From: Plasmopara viticola
Lineage: Eukaryota; Oomycota; Peronosporomycetes; Peronosporales; Peronosporaceae
DNA length: 64,000 bases
Direction: 5' to 3'
NCBI GenBank assembly: GCA_001695595.3
Contig: MBPM02000098.1
Location: forward strand, 1 to 64,000
The position numbers and the translations under genes are program-made. The notes beneath the pieces were generated by a model. The model was not told the DNA's origin. It did no database searches and saw only the letters and a program-made list of their open reading frames with translations. Numbering within the stretch: position 1 is the stretch's first letter; the number at the start of each line of letters is the position of its first letter. This document shows positions 1 through 10,460 of the stretch, piece by piece.

Positions 1-678
1 GAGCAAAGTATACGAATCCCAGACGCGGCGGATGCCTTGAGGTTTAGCCGACAGTGAGGACGATGAGAATGCGGTGTGGTGACGCAATCGCAGCGCCAAG
101 CGAGGGACCGATGGTCGTGATAGAGATCGCAGTGCCGACAGCATTCCAAGATACAAGGTCGCGTCTATTTGACAAGTTACGAAACTTTAAAGTTTTCCTT
201 TAATGATTTAAATAGAATATGCTCGCAGCGTGCAATGTGGTTAAATGCTAGCTTCGATGGGCATATTTATATCATTAGTGGGTTATTCCTAGTTAAAATT
301 CTGTCGAATAGAAACCCAGATTTTGGCAGATAATTACCGGATATTTACCGGTAATAGCGGGCAATTCTGCATCTTTATGAGAACGTTGAAGAGGAAGGAG
401 AACATGCTTATTAATAAATTTAAATACATTGCTGTAGAGAAGTAGCCATTAATTTGGCTTAAAATGTTCACTAGAAATGGGTTATTACTATATGATCAAT
501 CAGTCATACACCAAGATATTATAAGGGATAGAAGTTTTTTGTAGCATTGACTGTCATGTCGATAGTACATATTAAAAAATTGAAAATTGTAATAATTCTT
601 ATTGGACATATTACAATTCAAATTTACATGCGGTCATGAAGAGTCACGAGCAGCTTTTCCCAAATCTACAATTCTTCT
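1..678. other. 5' flank of the window, no recognised gene
   Basis: No supported coding region was found. The first 200 bases are GC-richer than the rest; one plus frame reads an acidic stretch followed by Arg/Ser/Asp-rich residues (NRSAKR, RDRDRS). This could be the tail of a neighbouring gene's last exon, but it is too short and interrupted to call. From about 200 to 640 the sequence is AT-rich and non-coding in appearance. It should contain the promoter of the following gene. Confidence 0.4.
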
Positions 679-3600
679 ATGGATAAAGAATCAAGGCAGC
701 TCGTTGCATTGATCAACTACAGTTCTCAAGCAGTAAAAGACCAAGCATCAGAAAGAATTGAGTGCATTAGCGACAATGTCCAATTGGACTTTACTGCCAT
801 AGTTAACGAAGAAACGGAACCAGGATCGGAATGCGTGCAGCTTGAACAGCCAAGTGGGAATTCGATTAGTGGTCGTAGTGACTCCAATACTACTATTCGG
901 TGGAACGCTACTACGACAATTCTGGATAATGGTAGCTCTGAGACTTCGGGTGAAGTTACGCGATGGCTGGAGCTGTACGACCCGGGTTATGAAGTCATGT
1001 ATTATTTTTCACAGCAGTTTGGCGAGTTTCGTTGGGGACCTCTTGAGGCGTCAGCTTTGATTCGACGATGTAATAGTAGCTCTGTGTTGAGTGCAATAGT
1101 ATCTTTGCAATGTGCTGCTAGATGCCAGCAAGCTCGAAAAAAAGTTTTAAAGATGCAGCAAAAATTGGAGATGCACTCATCAGATCAAAGTATAACCACC
1201 GAAAATAGCCACCGAGACGAAGACAATGACAAACATACACTACAGCAAGTTTGGAAATGCCACTTCATCAGTGGGTTGAGGTGTATGATCCTACTACTCA
1301 AATGCAGTACTTCCACAACCCATGCACTGGCGAAACTCGCTGGGATCTTCCTGGAAATTGTGTATCTTCGATTGATGAGCGTCAAGTTGCTGCTGCCATT
1401 TCAATACAGTCACTGTCGCGTGGATACATTGCTCGTACTAAGGTTCGAGATTATCGAGAACGCTCTTTGTTGCAAGGTGTAAACCATACGTCTCAAGAAG
1501 GTGAGACTTCATGTCGTGGGATGAAGGATCCACAACACCAAGTCGGTGACTTTTTTGAAAAGTTTGACGATTGCAAGCACGAGGTGTTTCAGACGCACAC
1601 TATAAATGATGCAAATAATGTGGCACACTCAATACCTAATTATCTAGACATCGAAGAAGAGCAAGTCGTTTGTGAGCATTTAGCACAGGAGCAAGAAAAA
1701 AATGAGGATGCTTGCATGTCTATGCACCATGAAGAGAAGTTGCAATGTCAAAGAGGCGACAACTTTTGGGGTATTCAAGCAGAGGAAGCAAGGCAAAATG
1801 CCGCAAATATTGCAATGGCTCTGGAAGAAAAAGCTAGTCGCCATTTTGAAGACACTGTATTGGAGCAAGCTCTCAAAGCGGCGTGGGAAGATGAAAAATT
1901 ACAATTGTTATGCACTGGCGAACCTCGCTGGGATCTTTCTGGAAATTGTGTATCTTCGATTGATGAGCGCAAAGTTGCTGCTGCCATTTCAATACAGTCA
2001 CTGTCGCGTGGATACATTGCTCGTACTAAGGTTCGAGATTATCGAGAACGCTCTTTGTTGCAAGGTGTAAATCATACGTCTCAAGAAGGTGAGACTTCAT
2101 GTCGTGGGATGAAGGATCCACAACACCAAGACGGTGACGTTCTTAAAAAGTTTGACGATTGCAAGCACGAGGTGTTACAGACGCACACTATAAATGATGC
2201 AACCATTGTGGCACACTCAATACCTAATTATCTAGACATCGAGGAAGAGCAAGTCGTTTGTGAGCGTTTAGCACAGGAGCAAGAAAAAAATGAGGATGCT
2301 TGCATGCTTATGCACCATGAAGAGAAGTTACAATGTCAAAGAGGGGACAGCTTTTGGGGTATTCAAGCAGAGGAAGCAAGGCAAAATGCCGCAAATATTG
2401 CAATGGCTCTGGAAGAAAAAGCTAGTCGCCATTTTGAAGACTTTGTATTAGAGCAAGCTCTCAAAGCGGCGTGGGAAGTTAAAAAATTACAATTGTCATC
2501 AAACGAACAAGCTGCACACAATGGGCTAAGACAGCGCATGCAAGCACGTTATCTAAGTTGGTTCTACCACCAGTGTGTATCAGTCGATGGGTTGCTTGAT
2601 TATCGGTGGCCAACCCACCAGCACCAAGAACGCCCGAATGGTGCGTCATCACCAGGTAAACAGCAAAGAATTCCGGTTTGTGCCGAGTCAGCGACGCTCG
2701 CCTTACCTCATTCAGGTGAATTTGTATCACACAATCATTCGAGGTCTGAAGATCTACATTGCAGACTTCGAACATCTCTAACCGTTCACCACCAAAGCAT
2801 TTGTAAGCCAAATGGCACCCACTTTGTAGTTACCAAAGCTTCCCGAGAATGTGCGTTTGATGAAGCTACGGCTGCAAAGCTTATAAAAGCGCGGAACATC
2901 AACAAGGGTGTAGTAAATAAATGTAAGCCCCATATCGGAGAAGAATGCCGAATGAAAACGACGAAGAGAGGATCTAATGTCAAAAATGACCAATATCGAG
3001 TAGGTATCCGTCCGTGTTGTACTACTATGCTAATTTTAACGAACATTTCTCAAACGTAGACGCCCAATCTACATCTTTCTGCCAGATTTAACGGAGTGCC
3101 TTACAAACCAAATCAGGTAAGCAGCGACAAAGCTGGTCAATTTATCGAAAGGGCTTACAAATAGGGTGCTGTACAGATAAGCCCCACTCGAGACATTTTA
3201 GATGTAAATCATCGTAAGTTGAAGCAACTTCCATCTCTCGTCAAAACAATGAAGAAGCCGAAGATGTGTCAACCACAAGAGGTCAAGATTAGGGCTAAAT
3301 CAACTTTTAGTGCTTTAAGCAATCCTGCTCCGCCATCGCTTGAGTCCGAAGGCGGCGTCGATTTGAAGATGGATAGAGACGATGCCAGCCTTCATGCCCA
3401 CTTTAAGCGACAAGATCATGCGATTCTATCCAAGATATTTTCACTTATAGACTTGGATCAAAGTGGCATCGTAGACCTCGACGAAATGAGGTGGGCTCTT
3501 CAACATGACGCAGAAATCCAAGCACTTGCCAAGACTTCACCATTGCTTCGCATCCTGCTCAAACAAGGCAATTTGGAAGATTTGTTCTCCACACGAGCCG

Positions 3601-4127
3601 TCGACCCTAGCAAAAATAGTAAAGAGCTTTCCTGGGATGCTTTTTTGGCAGGAGGTGAGCGTTCATATCTCCGTCTGGTGTCAAATGGCCTCATTGAATC
3701 GCACGTTGGTACTCGACTTGAGACTCGGAGTGGTGCTGACAAGATTGCAAGTGATGTAAGAAATGAAGAGCGCGAAAATTTACTAGCGAGAGAGATGGAA
3801 ATTTCAAGCATTCGACGCGTCTTTGCATTGCTGGATAGCGGTAATAAAGGATTACTAAATGTTGCCGATATTCAGCGAAATTTGTACGATCTGATGGGTA
3901 TCATGCCTGAGACTTGTAAGAAAACCAGTACATATGACGAATTACGGGCACTAGTGAAAGCCTCAAGTACACTCCATTTGATGTTTCACGAGGAAATTTT
4001 TCGAAAAGCTTTCACGACGTATGAGCCTATGGACCCAGGCGGGATCAATGAAGAAGAGTTTGTTACTTTCTATCTCGAGATTGCTCAGATCGCAATCACA
4101 AACCACATGGTGGCGCCAACCAACTGA
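679..4127 (+). CDS. WW / IQ-motif / EF-hand protein, four exons
   Basis: Likely a calmodulin-binding, Ca2+-responsive adaptor; no specific function known. Model: exons 679-1189, 1246-2999, 3060-3116 and 3177-4127, giving 1,090 aa. Introns of 56, 60 and 60 nt have GTATAA, GTAGGT and GTAAGC donors, CAG, TAG and CAG acceptors and branch-like TGAC, CTAAT and CTTAC sequences. Removing intron 2 (3000-3059) removes an in-frame TAG, and all phases agree. Visible domains: a WW-like segment near residues 95-125 (RWLELYDP...FRW), an IQ-like helix, a clear WW domain near 177-206 (QWVEVYDP...GETRWDLP), IQ motifs (AAISIQSLSRGYIARTKVR) in both halves of a 588-bp tandem duplication, and a canonical EF loop (DLDQSGIVDLDE, coded from 3451) followed by a degenerate one. 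The start is the first ATG after an in-frame TGA at 637. The second repeat keeps only the C-terminal part of the WW domain. An extra 5' exon cannot be excluded. Confidence 0.72.
1323..2498 (+). repeat. 588-bp in-frame tandem duplication inside the WW/IQ gene
   Basis: Two consecutive units, 1323-1910 and 1911-2498, are nearly identical at the DNA level. Each codes 196 residues starting CTGE(T/P)RWDL and ending LEQALKAAWE..KLQL. The period is a multiple of three, so the frame is kept. The high identity, including silent positions, suggests a recent unequal-crossover or slippage event. The second unit begins inside the WW domain, so only unit 1 has a complete WW. Confidence 0.9.
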
Positions 4128-4167
4128 GATTCTTGTTTCGAGAAAGGCATAAAATAAGGTGTCACAT

Positions 4168-5371
4168 TCAAACAAGTATCTTCGTTTGAGCATCAAACAG
4201 TAGCTCTACAGTTTCAAACACCGCAGTGACAGCGAGGCGTACGCGCGAATCGGTCTCTGATTTCAATTTTGCTGGTGCGATCGGATAATACATACAACAC
4301 GAACCGCTTCTCCACGCCACAAGAGTAGATTGTTCTCTTTGTTTTTCTAAAGCTGTCGATGATATCAAGACAATTTGGTCGAGATTCTGTAAATGTTGCT
4401 GTGGTGCTAAGCGTACCAACTTGGAAGAAAGCAACGATAAATTTGCAAATGAAAAAGTACCAGTCTCGAAATTGCGATCAACTTCTTCTTGATATAAAGC
4501 TACTTTTTTTTCTTTAAAGTGGATTTGAAACACTCGCTGGAATTTGTGCGGCTCCAGATAATTAGTTACTGTGTTACGAAAGCCCCATCGAGTCTTCTTC
4601 TTTGCATTTGGCTTTCGAGGATGCCAACAAACACTTGAAGTAGCAATTGCTGGAATGACAGTCCCCATATTCAAGACGCGAGAAATGCGAAATTTCCGCA
4701 TTCTATCTTTTGGAACATCTAACAGCGTCAAATCCGTGCTGACCGCATGACGACATTCGTCTGCACGGTCAGCTTGTGATGTTTTGCTTTCATAGCTTTT
4801 CAATTTGATATCGCGAGAGCATGACAAGTAAATAAAAAAGAGAAACGCGTCTTGATCGCTGGATGTATCTATGCTTGCACTAATTTGTTTATCCCCGAAA
4901 AAAAATATGCTCTCACTTAGGCGAATAAGCTCTTGCTCAACAACTTCTTCGATAGCTTGAGTGAATGCTTGGCGGAAAAGACGAGGCTAAGTAATAGGCA
5001 TGACCTTTAAATCGAGTTTTGCTCGTCACAATTAATATCCAACCTACCGCTGTATTTACACGTTGCATTTCTGCGTTGCCGCATATATCGTACTTCAAAG
5101 CAAGACGAGTTACTAGCCATCTATTGGGAACAAAGACGTCGGATCGTTTCAGTTGTTGTAAAAATGAGATTTGGGCAAGCACAAATCTTAAAAACTTACT
5201 TTGCTATTTCCACGTCAAAATCTGGAATGGTAAATAGTACCTACGGTTCGCTCGAATTAGCTGGCCCAGTTAATTAAAAACAAGCTTATAAAGAATACAA
5301 GGTCTAACCAAAAGAAGTTTGCGGGAAGGTGTGGTAGATATCACCATATTTTCAAGAGGCGTGGAAAACAT
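4168..5371 (-). CDS. Unrecognised conserved-looking protein, four exons
   Basis: I do not recognise the family. Model on the minus strand: exons 5371-5299, 5221-5200, 5120-5048 and 4986-4168 (328 aa). Introns are 77, 79 and 61 nt with GTATTC, GTAAGT and GTAGGT donors and CCAG, ATAG and TTAG acceptors; all phases match, and the joins give continuous protein (for example REIAK-type helix into KWLVTRL, then NTA into PRLFRQAF). The protein is soluble, with a helical N-terminal third (LFRQAFTQAIEEVVEQELIRL), a middle part that may be beta-rich, and Lys/Arg patches. No signal peptide or membrane segment is evident. It ends 40 bp from the WW/IQ gene, tail to tail. Exon 4 is the best-supported part; the first exon, the ATG at 5371 and the 22-nt exon 2 are the weakest. 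Confidence 0.55.
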
Positions 5372-6006
5372 AACGATCCCGGCGGCAACGCTCTTCTCTG
5401 TCGATCGAATGCTGCTGCCTGAAAGGAATTAAAGAACAAAGCAGTGCGTTGCATTCAGTAAATGAGGTAACTACACGTGCTGCATCATACCTGCGAAGTT
5501 TTGCAGCGCAAAAATGAGTGCACTGAGGTTAAGACGCTCGGCCTTTGGATGCCTTGTACCAAAGGCGTCAGAAAAGGATCTGGTGTAGTGTAAAGCCCCT
5601 GAAGACGTCTCGACCAGCACTACACCCTCCATAAGTCCGCTAACGGAATCGCTGTATCAGCAATCAATAACGTCAAAAGCAAGCGCTCAGACTGCAAATC
5701 CTCTTATAGTATTAAACTCAGATGTACGATAGCTGTTGCTCTCCGGCCGCTTTAAAAGGTGTCGACAATCCGATATAATTTCGACAGTCAGTTTTGCGTT
5801 AACCTAGGTATCAACTTTTGTGTTATTCCAGGCATTATATCTAGCCACTGAACGTTTTCAATGAATCAGTTACCAACTCTGGTCCTTGCAAAACACTCGA
5901 TATTTTAGGAAATGGCAGCAAACAATGCGCGAGGGGTTTCGGGCGCCGCTGCCACTTTGCTTGAATAACCACTCCAGAATAAAAGACGCAAGCGTGCCTT
6001 TAAAAC
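5372..6006. other. Intergenic, divergent promoter region
   Basis: This region lies between the unrecognised minus-strand gene and the small membrane-protein gene on the plus strand. No coding segment is supported. It must contain the two promoters; no motif was firmly identified. Confidence 0.5.
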
Positions 6007-6390
6007 ATGTCAGAATCTCAGCCCGTGGAGACTCAGGCTCAGCAGACGGAAGTCGCTGTGTCCGCAGACGATGTAAATGTTACCACTGTCAAGCCACACA
6101 AATCGTCAGCGAGCAAGAAAAACGAATATCGGGTGCTCTGCTGCGGTAACTCGTGGCAGGATTTACTAATTATTCCTGTGTGTCTTATTGGAGTCTACGC
6201 TCTTCTTGGTGCTCTCTTTGCTTTATGCACGCGTTCGGTGCTGCAAACAGACGATACCAATACGGCACTTTGGGTATTCTTCGTCTTTTACGCTTTTTTC
6301 GTCTTTGTACTGGGATTAGTGCTTGGGACGGTAGCGTATAACCGTAAGATGCTGAAAGCCTACGAAGATGATGACCCCGACAATTCATAG
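6007..6390 (+). CDS. Small two-pass membrane protein
   Basis: Single-exon gene of 127 aa. The N-terminal 45 residues are polar and Gln/Glu/Val-rich. They are followed by CCGNSW and a first hydrophobic helix at about residues 53-75 (LLIIPVCLIGVYALL). A short polar loop with a few acidic residues leads to a second, Phe-rich helix at about 85-108 (ALWVFFVFYAFFVFV). The C-terminus is short and acidic (YEDDDPDNS), so both tails probably face the same side of the membrane. No signal peptide or catalytic motif is present and the family was not recognised. The ATG at 6007 is the first in the frame. It converges with the LSM11-like gene, whose stop is 155 bp away. Confidence 0.7.
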   Translation: MSESQPVETQAQQTEVAVSADDVNVTTVKPHKSSASKKNEYRVLCCGNSWQDLLIIPVCLIGVYALLGALFALCTRSVLQTDDTNTALWVFFVFYAFFVFVLGLVLGTVAYNRKMLKAYEDDDPDNS

Positions 6391-6544
6391 GCGTGCAAGT
6401 CTTTATCATATTGGATGGTGTTATAACGATCTAGCTTTGACGCTTTCTTGACTTTGCGTTCTTTTCCCTAATAGAGCATAAGAAACTAGTGATTAAAGCA
6501 CTCTTATCGCAAAATAAAAAGAAATTTGTCACCTTAAACTATAC

Positions 6545-7750
6545 TCACGTTTTAAACGTGCGTTCTTTGTTTGATATTGACGAATGTTGCGATAAATTGT
6601 CGACTATAGCACTAATCGAGACGACATTATCTCCGCGAATAAAAAGCTGCTTAACGTACTCGCGTCTAACTCCACCAGCACCATCAAGTACTCGACGATT
6701 GCGCTGCAAATTAGCTGCGGAAAATACTTGATCACCTGCTCGTCGTTTGCCCTTCTGCACCTCTCGAAGTAACCGTTTACGCGTATCAAGCGGGATATAT
6801 TCATGAGTCACATCCAGAAGCACGAGGTTCATATGCTTATCAAAAGCCTTTAGAAATCCCGAAGAAGTGCCACGCACGCTATTAATCCGACGTATGACGA
6901 CCAATACTCTTAGTCGCTCGAGGAAGCAACGACGAAGGACACAAAAAGGTCCGTCCAAGTAGGTGTCTGCAAATAAAAACCAAGACACTACGTCAAAAAC
7001 CTTGTCACAAAAGTTCTAAATCAAATGTCGATTACCAGCAAGTTGTTCGAACAGCGATGGTGCGGCAGAAGCTGACGTTTTTTTTATGGCCACTACTTTG
7101 GCTTCAGCAGCTAATAGACTCGCCTTTTTCGGTCTTGCAGTGAGTATCTGCCGGTTAATATCTGATTTAGGAAGCTACAAAGTCACATCATGTAATCTGT
7201 CAAAAGCTCAAGCTACGTGCACGTTTAGCTAAATTGACGTACCAAGTGCCGGCACTTTTGAATATTATCCAACGGATACGCCGTGGGTGCTGGTAGCGTT
7301 AAAAGCTTTCTAGGTGTTTGAAGGACCTTGAGAGCATCAAAGTGTTTCGAGCGGAAGTCCAACGGACTATTTGAGACCTCAGACAGCGGATACGGCTTGA
7401 AATCTCTCTGGTACGCGACGTTAGTGTATATTACTGAATCTGCTCTCTTGCTTAAAGCATCTTGGTCACTAGTACCACCACCAGGTAATAGATCAGGAGC
7501 TTCCCCATACTTCTTGTATAGCTTTGCGCACAGTTGACGCTCTCTACCGGCAAACTTTCGCACAATTTCGGCGCTGTGGTGACGACAGCAGAGTTATAGG
7601 TCAGCTATGCACGGATAAAGAGGATAAACACGGCGTCTACAGCAACATGAGATACACATCGAATGCATGAACGTACATATTCTGGTCATTGCCCGGGTTG
7701 TGCTTAGCGTAGAAGGTGCGCAAGCGCGTCTCTACTAGCGCGTTGTCCAT
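6545..7750 (-). CDS. LSM11: LSM11-like Sm protein (U7 snRNP-type), four exons
   Basis: LSM11 is known as the specific Sm-like subunit of the U7 snRNP that processes the 3' ends of replication-dependent histone mRNAs in the nucleus. Minus-strand exons are 7750-7677, 7573-7243, 7147-7036 and 6966-6545 (312 aa). Introns are 103, 95 and 69 nt; the first two have GTACGT donors, the third GTAATC with a TTTGCAG acceptor, and phases agree at every join. Evidence for the family: an N-terminal segment with DFRSKHFDALKVL then APTAYPLDNI, typical of the LSM11 leader; an Sm1-like block (LERLRVLVVIRR...GTSSGFLKAFDKHMNLVLLDV) near residues 180-225; a long basic linker; and an Sm2-like block ending KQLFIRGDNVVSI. 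The split Sm fold with a long insertion argues for LSM11 rather than a core Sm protein. Another diverged LSM-domain protein is the alternative. The upstream exon encodes ETRLRTFYAKHNP. Confidence 0.75.
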
Positions 7751-7800
7751 ATTACCTTCACTCCAATGTGGTGTGGTACACACGAATACATCACAGTTTA
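7751..7800. promoter_or_regulatory. Compact divergent promoter, LSM11-like / TADA1-like
   Basis: Only 50 bp separate the LSM11-like ATG (7750, minus) from the first in-frame ATG of the TADA1-like gene (7801, plus). TCACTCC at 7758-7764 fits the oomycete initiator consensus YCAYTYY on the plus strand. A single short motif match is weak evidence, and transcription starts must lie within or very near this interval or inside the neighbouring 5' exon. Confidence 0.4.
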
Positions 7801-8640
7801 ATGACAATCAATATGGCTGAGCCGTTAACACCGCTGTCCAATGTACAGAAGCTGAAGCTTCAGTTGTTTCACCGCTTGCAACGCCGTCATCGGAATGCAT
7901 GGAAGCACTACTGGAGCTCGTTTCAATTATACTTAAAGGCTGAGCTCTCGCTTGAGGAGTTTCACGCATTGGTTGATGAGCTTTTAGGCCCCGGCAAACG
8001 TACGTTTGAGCTAAAGTGCTGGGCTACTTCACTGAGCCTTCGGCGTAACCTTATTTCTGGTGCAGATCTGCACAATCAGTTTGTGGTGGCGCTACTAAGC
8101 ACAGCTTATCCAGAGAAAGACGACGGAAAATTGCGACACAGTCTTGCGCAGCAATTACAGATCCACGGTGAAGATAGAACAGAAGCAACCAATGGAGAGA
8201 AGAAAGTGGTACCCGATAGCAACTCGCTTATGGATTATTCACGTTTGAAAAAAGAAGAGATTGAAAGCAGTAAGTATCGTTCTTGTCGTTTGCCATTTTA
8301 CAATTGTTTAACGCAGAGAGTAAAGATTTTGATCAGCGTTTGCACCAGAATTCCAATAACAAGGTCGGACGCAAGCGATCATTCAGCAGCATTGCATCCA
8401 TTAACAGCAACGTAGAGGAGGCTGGTGAGTGCATTTATTGTTGTTTTGATGTTTTCTGTGCTTATTAAAGGGCCGGGTCCGGATTTGTGCTAATTAGCGG
8501 TAGAAAAGTTGATTCACCTCAGTCACGATAAATCCCTGGACGTTCACGATCATCCAGACCATCACTCTGCGGAGTTATTGATGGGACTTGGAAAGTACTC
8601 GGAAACAACAATGAGTCCGTCGATGCCTTTCAAACAATAA
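7801..8640 (+). CDS. TADA1: SAGA subunit, Tad1/Ada1-like, four exons
   Basis: Probable SAGA co-activator subunit of the SAGA-Tad1 family (yeast Hfi1/Ada1, human TADA1), a histone-fold scaffold subunit acting in the nucleus. Exons 7801-7999, 8066-8269, 8317-8424 and 8504-8640 give 215 aa. Introns are 66, 47 and 79 nt (GTACGT, GTAAGT, GTGAGT donors). Intron 1 is a multiple of three without stops, so the unspliced frame looks open; splicing it produces LGPGKHLHNQF, the family's conserved motif, which strongly supports removal. Other family signs are the helical WKHYWSSFQLYLKAELSLEEFHALV and the short overall length. The C-terminus ends SMPFKQ. Starts at 7801 or 7813 (MAEPL) are equally possible. 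It shares a promoter with the LSM11-like gene. Confidence 0.78.
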
Positions 8641-8886
8641 GAATATCTACCCATACTGGTTATCGGACAACATGCGAACTTTTAATAGTAGTTCTACCTC
8701 GTATGAATATAGTATACGGTATTTGCATTTTACTATCACGACTACTACTATAATTATTTGTTTCGAAGTGATTTTAGAGTAATACAACCTTATTGGGCGG
8801 TAGGGTATTTTAGTAATTTTCTTAAGTTATCACTAGGAAAAAGTAAATGGCACTATCAGGCCTGAAACTCTTCAAGATCTGTAGCC

Positions 8887-10283
8887 ATGATGCATCAGAG
8901 CCAGACCCAGCCTGCATCGCTGCCCAACACCGTGCGGTGGATCCCAGACGCTGAGGTGAGCGTTTGCTACGGCTGTCAATTCCTTTTCGACTGGATGCGT
9001 CGCAAGCATCACTGCCGGTTGGGCTACGTCTTTTTGTCTGTTCGTCGCTATGTGGCTTACTCATTTGTTGTCTGTAGCTTCTGTGGCCACGTATTTTGTG
9101 AATCGTGCACCCCTCAGCGCAGCCTCATTCGCGAAGCTCAGATTCTTACTGATCCAGAACGTAAGTACCTAGCTGTAAATGCGCACAACCCACAGCGTGT
9201 ATGTAATGACTGTTTCGCGCGCCTTGAGCCGGAGCAAGAGGAGCTGCGTACGTAAGACGTGACAAATCAATGTTCTTGTGTTGACAGCTTATGAAATAGG
9301 TATGATTATGAGCCACGCTGTACAGCAAATGGAAATGAAGGAGTCCGGACCTCAAACGCTCATCAATAGTCCCTACTCCTTCACACTGCAGGAGGAGATT
9401 CGTAAAGCTACGTACAGCATCAAGAATTTCACATCGCACGAATCTATAAAGAAGTATTCAATTCCGCTGCCTCTTCTTACTAACGCCAAGGGAATTGCTG
9501 TGCGAAATTTATTGATGATGGGACTTTTACAATTACTGACCGATGACTTGCCTCGTTATCTTGTTAGTTTCTTACAGTGTTCAAGATGGGTTTTGTATTC
9601 ACAGGACGCGTTGGAACTGGTCTTGTAATCGCTAGACTTTCTGATGGACGATGGTCTGCACCGTCGGCTATTGGTACTGCCGGTGTCGGCTGGGGTCCGC
9701 AGATAGGCGGAGAACTCACAGACTTTGTGATCATTTTGAACACGCAACGAGCTGTTGAGGCCTTCTGCGCTTCTGGGCAAGTAAATCTTGGCGCAGAACT
9801 GGGTATCGCTGCCGGGCCTATCGGGCGTGTGGCTTCTGGAGCGCTGGAAGCGAGCGCATCAATGGATTTGGCTCCGTGTTATTCGTACTCACACTCAAAG
9901 GGTCTCTTCGCGGGCATTTCGCTCGAAGGTTCCGTGATCCTGTCTAGGCCAGACATCAATCGCTTATTTTACGGCAAGGCAGTTACGGTCTCTAATCTAT
10001 TAGAAGGTGTAGAATCACCACCCGTGGCTGCAGCACCACTATACGAAACTATTTGTGCGGCGATGGAAAGGTTCGTAAGTTACCGTCTTATCAATAGTCA
10101 GGGATGCTGATCGTCCGTACGTAAATCATGTTTAGTCCGGTGAATGGAGGTGACCGCGTATTACGCAGCCCGTCGGTCTTGAATAGACAATTCAGCTTTC
10201 CCTCGGCAAGTACGGGTGAACATGCCCCACCTAGTGCATCGTTAGACCGCACACTGTTGACGAATGCTCCCGTGAAGCTCTAA
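8887..10283 (+). CDS. FYVE zinc finger + SYLF lipid-binding protein, five exons
   Basis: Probable phosphoinositide-binding protein of endosomal membranes. FYVE domains bind PI3P, and SYLF (Ysc84/SH3YL1-type) domains bind acidic lipids and actin. Exons 8887-9017, 9078-9247, 9288-9499, 9568-10070 and 10136-10283 give 387 aa. Introns are 60, 40, 68 and 65 nt. Splicing the first restores the FYVE signature (WIPDAEVSVCYGC, KHHCRFCGHVFCESC, then RVCNDCF). Splicing the third gives KGIAFLTVFKMGFVFTGR, the SYLF core, followed by RVGTGLVIAR, APSAIGTAGVGWG and LEGSVI. The last exon adds a Ser/Pro-rich tail ending NAPVKL. The 40-nt second intron is unusually short and the donors GTTGGG and GTTCGT are non-canonical, so these joins are less certain, although phases fit. 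It ends 177 bp from the MED7 stop, tail to tail. Confidence 0.82.
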
Positions 10284-10460
10284 GCGTGATATCGTTGTTA
10301 GGTTGTCATTAGATCATTTAAAAGAAAGCTTTAATCGTCAGGTTTGGCACAAGCAGGGATTTTCAGCATTTAATGCACTTGTGTAAAATTACTGCAGCAA
10401 ATACATGACAACTTCTGCTGTGCTTTATTTCGATTTCATGATGCAGATTTGTCTTTCCGA

